Shown in pieces: positions 24,750 to 33,644 of a stretch of DNA of 64,000 bases. Made by a program: the position numbers and the translations under genes. The notes beneath the pieces were generated by a model. It saw only the letters and a program-made list of their open reading frames with translations. It had not been told where the DNA came from and did no database searches. The stretch comes from Streptomyces sp. ISL-12 (lineage in GTDB: Bacteria; Actinomycetota; Actinomycetes; Streptomycetales; Streptomycetaceae), in assembly GCF_018614415.1 (NCBI RefSeq), contig NZ_JAGGOO010000121.1:1-64000 (forward strand), written 5' to 3'. The stretch's first letter is position 1. The number at the start of each line of letters is the position of its first letter.

Positions 24750-25595
24750 ATGTGCCGTTGGCTGGCCTACTCGGGCACCCCGGTCCTGCTGGAGAACATC
24801 CTCTACCGGCCGCGGCACTCCCTGATCGACCAGAGCCTGCACGCCAAGATGGGCGTCGAGACGACCAACGGCGACGGCTTCGGCGTCGGCTGGTACGGGA
24901 CGTCCGGCACGGCCAAGGACACCCCCGCCGTCGTCCGGGAGATCGGCCCGGCCTGGAGCAACCGCAACCTCCGGGAGATCGCCGGCCACGTCCGCTCCCA
25001 CCTGTTCTTCGCCCACATCAGGGCCTCCACCGGTTCCGCCGTCCAGCAGACCAACTGCCACCCGTTCCGGCACGGCCGCTGGATGTGGATGCACAACGGC
25101 GCGGTCGCCGACTTCCAGCGGGTACGGCGCGACCTGGTGCTGGCCGTCGACCCGGACCTCTTCCTCCACGTCGAGGGCTCGACCGACTCCGAGGTGATGT
25201 TCTACCTGGCGCTCACCTACGGCCTCGCGGACGACCCGCCGGGTGCGGTGGCCCGGATGGCCGGGCTGGTGGAACGGGTCGGCCACGAGCACGGCATCGA
25301 GTACCCGCTCCAGATGACGGTCGCCGTCACCGACGGGCTGCGCCTGTGGTCCTTCCGCTACTCCAGCCAGGGCGCCTCCCGCTCCCTCTTCTACAGCACC
25401 CGCGTCGAGACCCTGCGCTCCCTCCACCCCGACCTGGACTTCCTGCGCGAAGCCTCCGACGACACCCGCCTCATCGTCTCCGAACCCCTGGGCGACCTGC
25501 CGGGCGTGTGGAACGAGGTCCCGGAGAGCACGTACGGGGTCGTCCAGCCGGAGGGAGACGCGATGTTCTCCTTCGCGCCCGCCCTTCCGGCCTGA
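24750..25595 (+). CDS. Class II glutamine amidotransferase
   Basis: The 281-residue protein begins MCRWLAYSG: after Met removal, Cys2 is the N-terminal nucleophile of the GATase-II fold. This decides the start over an upstream GTG. DGFGVGWYG, FFAHIRASTGSAVQQTNCHPF and WMWMHNGAVADF are the glutamine-binding segments. No synthetase domain is attached. The family includes EgtC, which hydrolyses a gamma-glutamyl amide in ergothioneine synthesis, but no egt genes are next to it here, so only a general amidase role is claimed. Confidence 0.9.
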   Translation: MCRWLAYSGTPVLLENILYRPRHSLIDQSLHAKMGVETTNGDGFGVGWYGTSGTAKDTPAVVREIGPAWSNRNLREIAGHVRSHLFFAHIRASTGSAVQQTNCHPFRHGRWMWMHNGAVADFQRVRRDLVLAVDPDLFLHVEGSTDSEVMFYLALTYGLADDPPGAVARMAGLVERVGHEHGIEYPLQMTVAVTDGLRLWSFRYSSQGASRSLFYSTRVETLRSLHPDLDFLREASDDTRLIVSEPLGDLPGVWNEVPESTYGVVQPEGDAMFSFAPALPA

Positions 25596-25698
25596 TCCGT
25601 CCCGACCCGTTGACCTTCTCCTGGCACGCCCTTACCTTTTCGGCGTTCGTCATGTCAGATGCCGTTCGCAATGCCGAACAAACATCGAGAGGCACCGC

Positions 25699-26766
25699 AT
25701 GAGCCGCCGCACCGACGATGCCCCCGAAGGCCTCGAAGTACCCGACCGCAGACTGCTGTTGAAGGGTGCCGCCGCCGCGGGCGCCCTCGCGGCCGTTCCC
25801 GGCGTCGCCCACGCCGCCGCGCCGGCCGCCGCGTACCCCAACCCGCTCGTCCGCAACCGTGCCGACCCGCACATCAACCGGCACACCGACGGCTACTACT
25901 ACTTCACCGCGACCGCCCCCGAGTACGACCGGATCGTCCTGCGCCGCTCCCGCACCATCAACGGGCTCGCCACCGCCGCCGAGTCCGTCATCTGGACCAA
26001 GCACGCCACCGGCGACATGGGCGCGCACATCTGGGCGCCGGAGATCCACCGCATCGACGGCAAGTGGTACGTCTACTTCGCCGCCGCGCCCGCGGAGAGC
26101 GTGTGGGACATACGGATCTGGGTGCTGGAGAACACCCACCCGAACCCCCTGCGGGGGACCTGGGCGGAGAAGGGGCAGCTGAAGACCGCCTGGGAGACCT
26201 TCTCCCTGGACGCCACCACCTTCACCCACCGCGGCACCCGCTACCTCGCCTGGGCCCAGCACGAGCCGGACATGGACAACAACACCGCCCTGTGGCTGTC
26301 GGAGATGGCGAACCCCTGGACGCTGACGGGACCCCAGGTGCGGCTGTCCACGCCCGAGTACGACTGGGAGTGCGTCGGGTTCAAGGTCAACGAGGGCGCC
26401 TCGGTCATCGTCCGCAACGGACGGGTCTTCATGACCTACTCCGCCAGCGCCACCGACGCCAACTACTGCATGGGGCTGCTCACCGCCGACGCGGACGACG
26501 ACCTCATGGACCCGGCGAGCTGGACCAAGTCGCCGGTCCCCGTCTTCACCAGCAACGACACCACCGGGCAGTACGGTCCCGGCCACAACAGCTTCACCGT
26601 CGCCGAGGACGGCCGTACCGACGTGCTCGTCTACCACGCACGCCAGTACAAGGAGATCGACGGCGACCCGCTGCACAATCCCGACCGGCACACCCGAGTG
26701 CAGCGGCTCGGCTGGAAACGGGACGGGACCCCGGACTTCGGCGTCCCGGTCGCGGACTCGGCGTGA
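25699..26766 (+). CDS. Secreted GH43-family glycoside hydrolase
   Basis: The 355-residue protein has a Tat-like leader (PDRRLLLKGAAAAGALAA, cut near AHAAAP) and then the GH43 five-blade propeller: NPLVRNRADPHINRHTDGYY with the first catalytic Asp, MGAHIWAPEIHRIDGKWYVY, DATTFTHRGTRYLAW, and WECVGFKVNEGAS, where a Glu is the likely acid. GH43 enzymes cut arabinose or xylose side chains from plant polysaccharide. The next gene is a rhamnogalacturonan esterase 14 nt away, so the pair probably works on pectin outside the cell. Confidence 0.9.
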   Translation: MSRRTDDAPEGLEVPDRRLLLKGAAAAGALAAVPGVAHAAAPAAAYPNPLVRNRADPHINRHTDGYYYFTATAPEYDRIVLRRSRTINGLATAAESVIWTKHATGDMGAHIWAPEIHRIDGKWYVYFAAAPAESVWDIRIWVLENTHPNPLRGTWAEKGQLKTAWETFSLDATTFTHRGTRYLAWAQHEPDMDNNTALWLSEMANPWTLTGPQVRLSTPEYDWECVGFKVNEGASVIVRNGRVFMTYSASATDANYCMGLLTADADDDLMDPASWTKSPVPVFTSNDTTGQYGPGHNSFTVAEDGRTDVLVYHARQYKEIDGDPLHNPDRHTRVQRLGWKRDGTPDFGVPVADSA

Positions 26767-26780
26767 GGGAGGGGACAGCG

Positions 26781-27848
26781 GTGTACACGGGTCGGATGAG
26801 GCGTACGGGAACATCACTGGCCGCCGTGGCGCTGGCGGCCGTCCTGGGGAGCGGGGCGGTCACGGCCGCGCCCGCCCAGGCACGGGACGGGCGGCCGTCC
26901 TGGGGAGCGGAGAACTGCGTCGCCGGTACCTGCCACTTCGACGTGGCGCCGGGCACGTACGACGTACGGGTCCGGCTCGGCGGCGACGCGGCCTCCCGTA
27001 CCGCGATCAGCGGGGAGACCCGGCGGGCGCTGCTGCCGGAGACGGCCGTCGAGGCGGGGGAGCGGGTGACGCGCTCCTTCACCGTCGACGTCCGGACACC
27101 GGAGGGCGAGCCCGCCGGGGCCGACGGGAGCCCGGGGCTCGACCTGGTCGTCGGCGGCGCGGCGCCCGCCCTCGCCGACATCCGGGTCACCCCGGCCCAC
27201 CGCGCCCGGCAGGTCTTCCTCGTCGGCGACTCCACCGTCTGCGACCAGCCCGGGGAGCCGTACACCGGGTGGGGGCAGCGGCTGCCGCGGTACCTGCGCG
27301 CGGGCGTGTCCGTCGCCAATCACGCCGACTCCGGGGAGAGCACGGTCAGTTACCTGGCCGACCCGCGGATGTGGGACACCGTCCGGCCGCTGATCCGGCC
27401 CGGCGACCTGGTGCTGGTCCAGCTCGCCCACAACGACAAGACGACGGACGAGGCCACCTACCGGGCCAACCTGGAGACCCTCGTCGACCGGACGCGGGCC
27501 GAGGGCGGCCGGCCGGTGCTGGTCACGCCGATCGTGCGGCGCTGGTTCAACGCCGACGGCACCCTCGACAACGGCACCGCGCTCCTCGTCAACGGCCTCG
27601 GCGTCGACCACCCGGCCGTCGTCCGCTCCGTCGCCGCCGAGCGGCGCGTCCCGCTGATCGACCTCACCGCGCGGACCAAGGCGCTGGTGGAGTCCCTGGG
27701 GGTGGAGCGGTCCAAGGCGCTCTACCTCACGGACGAGAAGCGCGACAACACCCACACCTCCGAGTACGGCGCCACGGTGTACGCGGAGCTGGTACGGGAC
27801 GCGCTGGTCGACCTGCGTCTCGTTCCCGCCGGGCGGGTCAGGCCGTAG
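26781..27848 (+). CDS. Secreted rhamnogalacturonan acetylesterase-like SGNH hydrolase
   Basis: The 355-residue protein has a signal peptide (TSLAAVALAAVLGSGAVTAA, APAQA) and a CBM-like N-terminal domain (CHFDVAPGTYDVRVRLGG). The SGNH esterase follows: block I FLVGDSTVC with the serine, NHADSGEST, block III LVQLAHNDKT, and the last Asp/His in DNTHTSEYGA. This order matches rhamnogalacturonan acetylesterases. GTG 26781 is used because GAGGGAGGGGA is just upstream; GTG 26763 and ATG 26796 are alternatives. It forms a unit with the GH43 gene. Confidence 0.88.
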   Translation: MYTGRMRRTGTSLAAVALAAVLGSGAVTAAPAQARDGRPSWGAENCVAGTCHFDVAPGTYDVRVRLGGDAASRTAISGETRRALLPETAVEAGERVTRSFTVDVRTPEGEPAGADGSPGLDLVVGGAAPALADIRVTPAHRARQVFLVGDSTVCDQPGEPYTGWGQRLPRYLRAGVSVANHADSGESTVSYLADPRMWDTVRPLIRPGDLVLVQLAHNDKTTDEATYRANLETLVDRTRAEGGRPVLVTPIVRRWFNADGTLDNGTALLVNGLGVDHPAVVRSVAAERRVPLIDLTARTKALVESLGVERSKALYLTDEKRDNTHTSEYGATVYAELVRDALVDLRLVPAGRVRP

Positions 27849-27963
27849 GACGCGCGGGGCGGCCCGGCGGCGGGGCAGCCGGTCCCTGGCGGAACGCCAC
27901 CGGCCGCCCCGCACCAGGACGGTTCGGCGGGCGCCGAACCGACCCGCGCCTAGAGTCCCGGAC

Positions 27964-28434
27964 ATGAACGACAGCACCACCGTCACCCCGAGCACCCGCC
28001 CCTCCGACGCCGTCACCGGCATGGTCGACCACGTCCTCGCGCTGGCCGGGACCTGGACCCGCTGGGACGGCGTACCGGCCCACGTGGACGACCGGGTCTA
28101 CACCCCGCACAAGGCGATCCGGCGGGTCGCCGACCACCTCGTCGACCACCTGGCGGAACTGGAGGCCCGGCTCGCGGGCGAGGAGCCGCAGCCCGACCAC
28201 TGGCACGCCTCCGCCACCACGACCGACGCCGACCGCGCGCCCTTCACCGCCGAGGACCTCGACGAGGCCCGCAGCCGCCTCACCCGGCTCGCCCGGATCT
28301 GGGCCAACCGCCTCGACGCGCTCACCGACGACCAGCTCGACCACTCGCCCGGCTCGGGCTGGAGCTTCCGCCACCTCGCCCTGCACCTGACGGAGTCGAC
28401 GTACTACGCCGACGCGGTGGGCGACCTGTCCTGA
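27964..28434 (+). CDS. DinB-like protein (mycothiol-dependent enzyme fold)
   Basis: The 156-residue helical protein has the DinB four-helix layout with metal-ligand histidines in RVADHLVDHLAELEARLAG and the C-terminal SFRHLALHLTESTYYADAVG. It belongs to the DinB/maleylpyruvate isomerase superfamily, in actinobacteria often thiol transferases that use mycothiol. The substrate is unknown. The stop overlaps the convergent TetR gene by 31 nt. Confidence 0.78.
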   Translation: MNDSTTVTPSTRPSDAVTGMVDHVLALAGTWTRWDGVPAHVDDRVYTPHKAIRRVADHLVDHLAELEARLAGEEPQPDHWHASATTTDADRAPFTAEDLDEARSRLTRLARIWANRLDALTDDQLDHSPGSGWSFRHLALHLTESTYYADAVGDLS

Positions 28435-29033
28435 CCGGCCCCCGCGCCGGCCGGGGCCCGGGGCCAGTTCACCAGCGCCACGTGCAGCGCGTCGACCGCC
28501 TTGTCCCAGGACGCCTGGAGGTCGCGCGGGGCACCGAACCCGCCCGCGGCCTCCAGCGCGCAGAACCCGTGGAACGTACTGCGCAGCAGCCGTACCGCGT
28601 CGGTGAGGTCGGGCTCGGCGAGGCCGTACGCCCCGAGCACGCCGTGGGTGACCTCGGCGGTGCGGCGCATCACCGCCGAGCCGGCGAGGGCGTCGGCGTC
28701 GTCCCGGCCGGTGAGCGGGATGCCGGTGGCGGCGTAACGGCCCGGGTGCTCCAGCGCGTACGCCCGGTAGGCGCCGGCGAAGGCGGCCAGCGCCTCCCGG
28801 CCGGTCCGGCCCGCGACGGCCGCCGCGATCCGGTCGGTCATCTCGCCGCCGGCCCGCAGCGCCATCCGGACGCGCAGCTCCCGCAGACCGCTGACGTGCG
28901 AGTACAGGCTCGCGTCCCGCACGCCGAACCGCCGTGCCAGCGCGGACAGGGAGACGTGTTCGAACCCCACCGCGTCGGCGAGTTCGACGGCGGCGGAGAC
29001 GAGACGCTCGGTGGTGAGGCCGGCACGGGGCAT
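28404..29033 (-). CDS. TetR-family regulator
   Basis: The 209-residue protein has the helix-turn-helix LSALARRFGVRDASLYSHV SGL (about residues 30-50) and the WHG-like C-terminal domain with LAAFAGAYRAYALEHPGRYA and FHGFCALEAAGGF. Members of this C-terminal class control short-chain or aromatic metabolism, but the ligand cannot be read. The ATG at 29033 has no strong ribosome site. It is convergent with DinB and divergent from the kinase gene. Confidence 0.87.
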   Translation of the reverse strand: MPRAGLTTERLVSAAVELADAVGFEHVSLSALARRFGVRDASLYSHVSGLRELRVRMALRAGGEMTDRIAAAVAGRTGREALAAFAGAYRAYALEHPGRYAATGIPLTGRDDADALAGSAVMRRTAEVTHGVLGAYGLAEPDLTDAVRLLRSTFHGFCALEAAGGFGAPRDLQASWDKAVDALHVALVNWPRAPAGAGAGQDRSPTASA

Positions 29034-29175
29034 GGCCTCAATGTAGGCAATCCCGGCGGTGCGCGGGGCTGATCCGCCCCCGTGACCAGGACGGGTGTTG
29101 TCGCCGCGTTTCCGACACCGGGACGCCGACGTGTGTCTAGGGTTGCTGTCCGTATCGGTAACCGTGGGGGTCGGG

Positions 29176-31074
29176 ATGCGCAGCGAGAACACCGTCGACA
29201 GTGGTCCGGGGGACAGTCCGGGGGACGGACCGGGCACGGTGATCGCGGGCCGGTACCGGCTGCGGCGCCAGCTCGGGCGTGGCGGGATGGGCGTGGTCTG
29301 GGAGGCCCTCGACACGCGTCTGAACCGGCCGGTGGCGGTGAAGGGGCTGCTGTACCCGGGTGCCGCGGACCCCGGGGCCCAGGCGACGTGGGTGAGCCGG
29401 GCCCGCCGTGAGGCGCAGGCCATCGCCCGGATCAGGCACCAGAGCGTGGTCGACGTGCACGACGTGATCGAGGACGGCAGCCAGGTCTGGATCGTGATGG
29501 AACTGCTCGACTCGCGCTCCCTGGCCGACCTGTTGCGCGAGCAGCGGCGGCTGCCCGTCCCCCAGGCGGCGGGGATCGGCCTCCAGGTGCTGCGCGGACT
29601 GGCGGCCGTGCACGAGTCCGGCGTACTGCACCGCGACGTGAAGCCCCACAACATCCTGTTCCGCCCCGACGGGCTCGCGCTCCTCATGGACTTCGGGATC
29701 GCCACCTTCGAGGGCGCCGCGCAGGTCACCCGGTCGCACGAGATCATCGGGACGCCGCAGTACCTGGCGCCGGAACTGCTCAGCCACACACCGGCCGACC
29801 CGCGCCCCGCGTCCACCGCGTCCGACCTGTGGGCGCTCGGCGTCACGCTGTACGAGATGGTGGAGGGCAGGCGCCCCTTCGAGGGGACCACCGCCTACGA
29901 GGTCCTCATCGCCGTACGCGAACGCCCGGTGCCGCCCATGGAGTACGCCGGTCCGCTCACCGCGCTGATCGAGGCGCTGCTCTCCAAGGACCCCGGCGGT
30001 CGCCCGGACGCCGCCGAAGCGGAACGGATGCTGCGGGAGGCGACCCGGACCGTCACCGCACCGGCCGCCCCTCCCCGGGAACCGGAGGCGTCTCTCCGCC
30101 CGGAGTCCAGGCAGCCGGGGAACCCCGGCGGCACCGGAGGCGAGGGGACGGGCCGGCGCCGGCGCCGGTGGCGGGTGACGGCGGCCGTGGTCTGCGCGGC
30201 GCTGCTCACGAGCGCGGCATGGTTCCTCTGGACGGACCGGAAGGACGCCTCCGACGCCGCCGGCTCGGGCAAGGGTGCCGTGGCGCCCGAGCGGGACGGC
30301 GGGCCCCGGTTCGGCGACACCCACGACGTGCTGCGGGTCGGCGTCAAGAAGGACCAGCCCGGACTGAGCGAGCGGGACGGCGACACCTACCGGGGTTTCG
30401 AGGTCGACCTCGCCTACGAGATCGCCCGCGAGATGGGCTTCGAGAAGGACGCGGTCGAGTTCTACGAGGTCAACTCCGACAACCGCGACGACGCCCTGAA
30501 GACCGGCCGGGTCCACCTCGTGCTGGCCACCTACAGCATCGACGAACAGCGCGAGAAGCGGGACGGGGTGCGCTTCGCCGGTCCGTACTTCGAGGCGCTC
30601 AAGGGGCTGCTGGTGCGCGAGGACCGCAAGTACAACGACCTCAGCGACCTGCAGAACGACCGCACCGCGGAAGTCTGCACCGCCAGGGAGTCGGTCTACG
30701 TACCGTGGATCGAGAAGGAGGGGCTGGCGGACCGGACGGCGCTGCGGGCCGGCTACGAGGACTGCGTGAAGGCGCTGCTGGACCCGGAGACCGACGTGTA
30801 CGCGGTCGCCACCGACGACGTCATCGTCGCCGGACTCGCCGACAAGTACGACGCCCAGACCAAGGCCCTCGAAAGCCTCGGCGGTTCGGAGGGCTACGGG
30901 GTGGCGGTGGACGGCGAGGAGCGGGAGCTGCGACAGGAGGTGTGCGAGGCGTTGTCGGCCGTCATGGCGAAGTCCCCGGGGCAGTCCTCGCGGTGGTCCG
31001 CCGTCTACACCCGTCACCTCCAGCCGATCATGGACCGGCCCGCACCCGAGGAGCCGGACCTCACGTCGTGCTGA
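29176..31074 (+). CDS. Receptor Ser/Thr kinase with extracellular solute-binding domain
   Basis: The 632-residue protein joins a eukaryotic-type kinase (residues about 26-290: GRGGMG loop, VAVK56, HRDVKPHN with catalytic D154, DFG at 172-174, and a GTPQYLAPE activation segment) to a Pro/Gly linker, one span (about 334-352), and a family-3 solute-binding domain with VLRVGVKKDQPGLSER, GFEVDLAYEIAREMGF and FAGPYFEALKGLLV. The outside part resembles glutamate/polar amino-acid binding proteins of ABC importers, so ligand binding would drive the kinase. The ATG at 29176 follows a G-rich site; GTG 29164 is possible. Target proteins are unknown. Confidence 0.92.
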   Translation: MRSENTVDSGPGDSPGDGPGTVIAGRYRLRRQLGRGGMGVVWEALDTRLNRPVAVKGLLYPGAADPGAQATWVSRARREAQAIARIRHQSVVDVHDVIEDGSQVWIVMELLDSRSLADLLREQRRLPVPQAAGIGLQVLRGLAAVHESGVLHRDVKPHNILFRPDGLALLMDFGIATFEGAAQVTRSHEIIGTPQYLAPELLSHTPADPRPASTASDLWALGVTLYEMVEGRRPFEGTTAYEVLIAVRERPVPPMEYAGPLTALIEALLSKDPGGRPDAAEAERMLREATRTVTAPAAPPREPEASLRPESRQPGNPGGTGGEGTGRRRRRWRVTAAVVCAALLTSAAWFLWTDRKDASDAAGSGKGAVAPERDGGPRFGDTHDVLRVGVKKDQPGLSERDGDTYRGFEVDLAYEIAREMGFEKDAVEFYEVNSDNRDDALKTGRVHLVLATYSIDEQREKRDGVRFAGPYFEALKGLLVREDRKYNDLSDLQNDRTAEVCTARESVYVPWIEKEGLADRTALRAGYEDCVKALLDPETDVYAVATDDVIVAGLADKYDAQTKALESLGGSEGYGVAVDGEERELRQEVCEALSAVMAKSPGQSSRWSAVYTRHLQPIMDRPAPEEPDLTSC

Positions 31075-31317
31075 CGCCCCTGTACTGCACATCATATGCA
31101 GGTGAGGGTTATCGGTAACTGCAACCTCCCGCATTACCACACCCGTTGACGTCCCCGCGCCCCAAAGGCCGACCGGACGTGTCGACTACGCCCGCCGCTC
31201 ACCCGGACGCCGCCCCCAGGTCACCTCGCGCATCGATTCTCCTCACGCGGCCCACGCACCCCAGGTGCGGCCGCAGCGACGCAGCCGCGCAGACGGCGGC
31301 CATCCACGAGGAGCGAC

Positions 31318-33033
31318 ATGGGTCACGGGCACGGACACGGACACGGCCATCACCACCACCACGACCACGGTCACGGGCACACGCACGAGACGGCGCCCCT
31401 GCCCGCCGCGTTCGACACCTCCGTACCCGACGAGGCGCTCAGCCCCGAACAGCAGTCCCGCCGCACCCTGCTGCGCCGCGCCGGCCTGCTCGGCGCCGGC
31501 CTCGCCGCGAGCAGCGTGCTGACGGGCGCCGCGAGCGCCCCGGCGTTCGCGGGCAGCCGCGGCAACGGCAACGGCAAGAAGGGCTTCCTGTGGCTGGCCG
31601 GTGACCACCACATCCACACCCAGTACAGCAGCGACGGCAAGTACCGCGTCGGCGACCAGGTGCGCCAGGGCGCCCGGCACGGCATGGACTGGCTGGTCAT
31701 CACCGACCACGGCAGCGCCACCCACGCCAAGATCGGTGTGGAGAAGGTCAACCCGGACATCCAGGACGCCCGCAGCGCCCACAAGGACACCCTCGTCTTC
31801 CAGGGCCTGGAGTGGAACATCCCGGCCGCCGAGCACGGCACCGTCTTCGTCCACCCGGGCAAGAACGAGGTCTCGGTCCTCAAGCAGTTCGAGACCGGCT
31901 ACGACGGCGCCGTCAAGGCCGCCACCGGCTCCTCGCCCGCCAACGAGGCCCTCGCCATCTCGGGCCTCGCCTTCCTCGCCGACCAGGTCGAGCGGCGCAA
32001 GGTCAAGGACGCCCTGATGCTCGCCAACCACCCGGCGCGCAAGGGCATCGACTCCCCGCACGAGATCCGCGCCTGGCGCGACGCCACCTCCGCGAGCCAC
32101 CGCATCGCCGTCGGCATGGAGGGCGCCCCCGGCCACCAGGCCGGCGGCCTGCCCACGCCGCTCGGACCGGGCGGTGCCCGCGGCATCTACAACAACAGCC
32201 CCGGCTCCAACTCCTTCGCCGACTACCCCCTGGAGTCCTACCGCACCTGGGGCGGCTTCGACTGGATGACCGCCACCGTCGGCGGCCTGTGGGACAGCCT
32301 CCTCGCCGAGGGCAAGCCCTGGTGGATCACCGCCAACTCCGACTCCCACCAGGTCTACGGCGACACCGCGGCCCGCGGCGGCGGCGACTTCGACGCCAAC
32401 GGCCGCTACGACGACCCGGTCTACGGCGGCTCGATCGACATCACCGAGAACGACTACTGGCCCGGCTACTACAGCCGCACCCACGTCGGCGCCGAGAACT
32501 TCTCCTACGCCGCCGTCATGGCGGGCATCCGCGCCGGCCGCGTCTGGGTCGACCACGGCCAGCTCCTCTCCGGCCTCGACGTCCGCGTCTCGGGCGGCAG
32601 CCGCTGGGCCACCCTCGGCGGCGCCCTCCAGGTCAAGAAGGGCACCCGCGTCACCCTCAGCGTGGACGTGGCCCTGGCCGGCGGCCCCAACTGGGCCGGC
32701 TTCCAGCCCACCCTGGCCCGCGTCGACGTCATCCAGGGCGATGTGACCGGCGAGGTCCAGGACAAGGACACCTTCACCGCCCCGTCCGCCAAGGTCGTCA
32801 AGGCCTACGAGGTGAACAAGAACGCCGGCACGGTCACCCTCACCTACGACCTCGGCCGCGTCGACCGCCCCGTCTACCTCCGTCTGCGCGGCACCGACGG
32901 CAACCGCTCCGCCGTCGGCGCGATGGGCGCGGCCGTCGACCCGCACGGCCCGGCCATCGACGTCATCGGCGACGCCGACCCGTGGAAGGACCTGTGGTTC
33001 TACTCCAACCCGGTCTGGGTCCTGCCGTCGTGA
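31318..33033 (+). CDS. His-rich, Tat-exported PHP-domain phosphoesterase
   Basis: The 571-residue protein opens with a His/Gly run (about residues 2-22) followed by a Tat-type signal (SRRTLLRRAGLLGAGLAAS). The PHP metallo-domain then shows GDHHIHTQYSSDG, VITDHGSATH and ANSDSHQVYG, which supply its metal ligands. A C-terminal beta part (about 120 residues) has VRVSGGSRWATLGGALQVKK. PHP proteins are phosphoesterases, usually with Mn, Fe or Zn. The His run upstream of the Tat signal would stay on the cytosolic side until export, an odd place for a metal-loading tail. The next gene overlaps by 4 bp. Confidence 0.85.
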   Translation: MGHGHGHGHGHHHHHDHGHGHTHETAPLPAAFDTSVPDEALSPEQQSRRTLLRRAGLLGAGLAASSVLTGAASAPAFAGSRGNGNGKKGFLWLAGDHHIHTQYSSDGKYRVGDQVRQGARHGMDWLVITDHGSATHAKIGVEKVNPDIQDARSAHKDTLVFQGLEWNIPAAEHGTVFVHPGKNEVSVLKQFETGYDGAVKAATGSSPANEALAISGLAFLADQVERRKVKDALMLANHPARKGIDSPHEIRAWRDATSASHRIAVGMEGAPGHQAGGLPTPLGPGGARGIYNNSPGSNSFADYPLESYRTWGGFDWMTATVGGLWDSLLAEGKPWWITANSDSHQVYGDTAARGGGDFDANGRYDDPVYGGSIDITENDYWPGYYSRTHVGAENFSYAAVMAGIRAGRVWVDHGQLLSGLDVRVSGGSRWATLGGALQVKKGTRVTLSVDVALAGGPNWAGFQPTLARVDVIQGDVTGEVQDKDTFTAPSAKVVKAYEVNKNAGTVTLTYDLGRVDRPVYLRLRGTDGNRSAVGAMGAAVDPHGPAIDVIGDADPWKDLWFYSNPVWVLPS

Positions 33034-33551
33034 CCCCGCCGCCGTACGTCATCGCCGTCGACACGGACGCCACCTCGCTGCGCGACGCCGACCACCTGCT
33101 GAGGGAGCTGGCCGTCGGATTCACCGAGGAGGACGGCGTGTTCGGCTGCACCCACCTGGTGCGGGAGGGCGGCCGGCGGCGCGTGGCGCTGTCCCTGGCC
33201 GCCGAGGACCGGGCGGCGGTCGACGCGGCCCGCCAGCGGCTCACCGCCCAGGGGCACACGGTGACGGACGGCGCCTGGGACGACCAGGGGCGGGCGGTGC
33301 TCTACCCGGGCGCCGCCGCCCTGACCGGCACCCTCACGGTCGCGGAGGTGCTGGACCGTTCCGCGATCGAGCGGGTCCGCGTCCTCGGCGCACCCGGCGA
33401 GCCCGACCCGGAAACCCGGCTGGTCACCCGCGAGTTCGTCCGCCCCCACTGGGAGAACGGCGAACTCACCCTCGCCGCGATGCCCGCCGCCGGCGGCACC
33501 CTGGTCCCCTTCGAGGACCCGGACCCGACGCCGTGCTGCGCGGACCACTGA
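33030..33551 (+). CDS. Hypothetical protein coupled to the PHP gene
   Basis: The 173-residue protein starts with GTG overlapping the PHP stop (GTGA). It reads VTPPPYVIAVDTDATSL, has a helix near DAARQRLTAQGHTVTDG and ends PTPCCADH, a Cys-Cys-x-x-His tail that could bind metal. No signal peptide is present, so it stays inside while the PHP protein is exported. I do not recognise the family. The coupling suggests a chaperone, metal-delivery or regulatory role. Confidence 0.65.
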   Translation: MTPPPYVIAVDTDATSLRDADHLLRELAVGFTEEDGVFGCTHLVREGGRRRVALSLAAEDRAAVDAARQRLTAQGHTVTDGAWDDQGRAVLYPGAAALTGTLTVAEVLDRSAIERVRVLGAPGEPDPETRLVTREFVRPHWENGELTLAAMPAAGGTLVPFEDPDPTPCCADH

Positions 33552-33644
33552 CGGCACCCCCGTAATTCGTTACCGGCCCCTTCCCCGCCCGTCCTACGGT
33601 GACCCGGCACACCGCGACGGGTCACCCGACGGGGAAGGGACCGG

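Noticed and set aside
26241..27319. Minus frames over the GH43 and esterase genes
   Set aside because: Both + genes have signal peptides and catalytic motifs; the minus frames do not.
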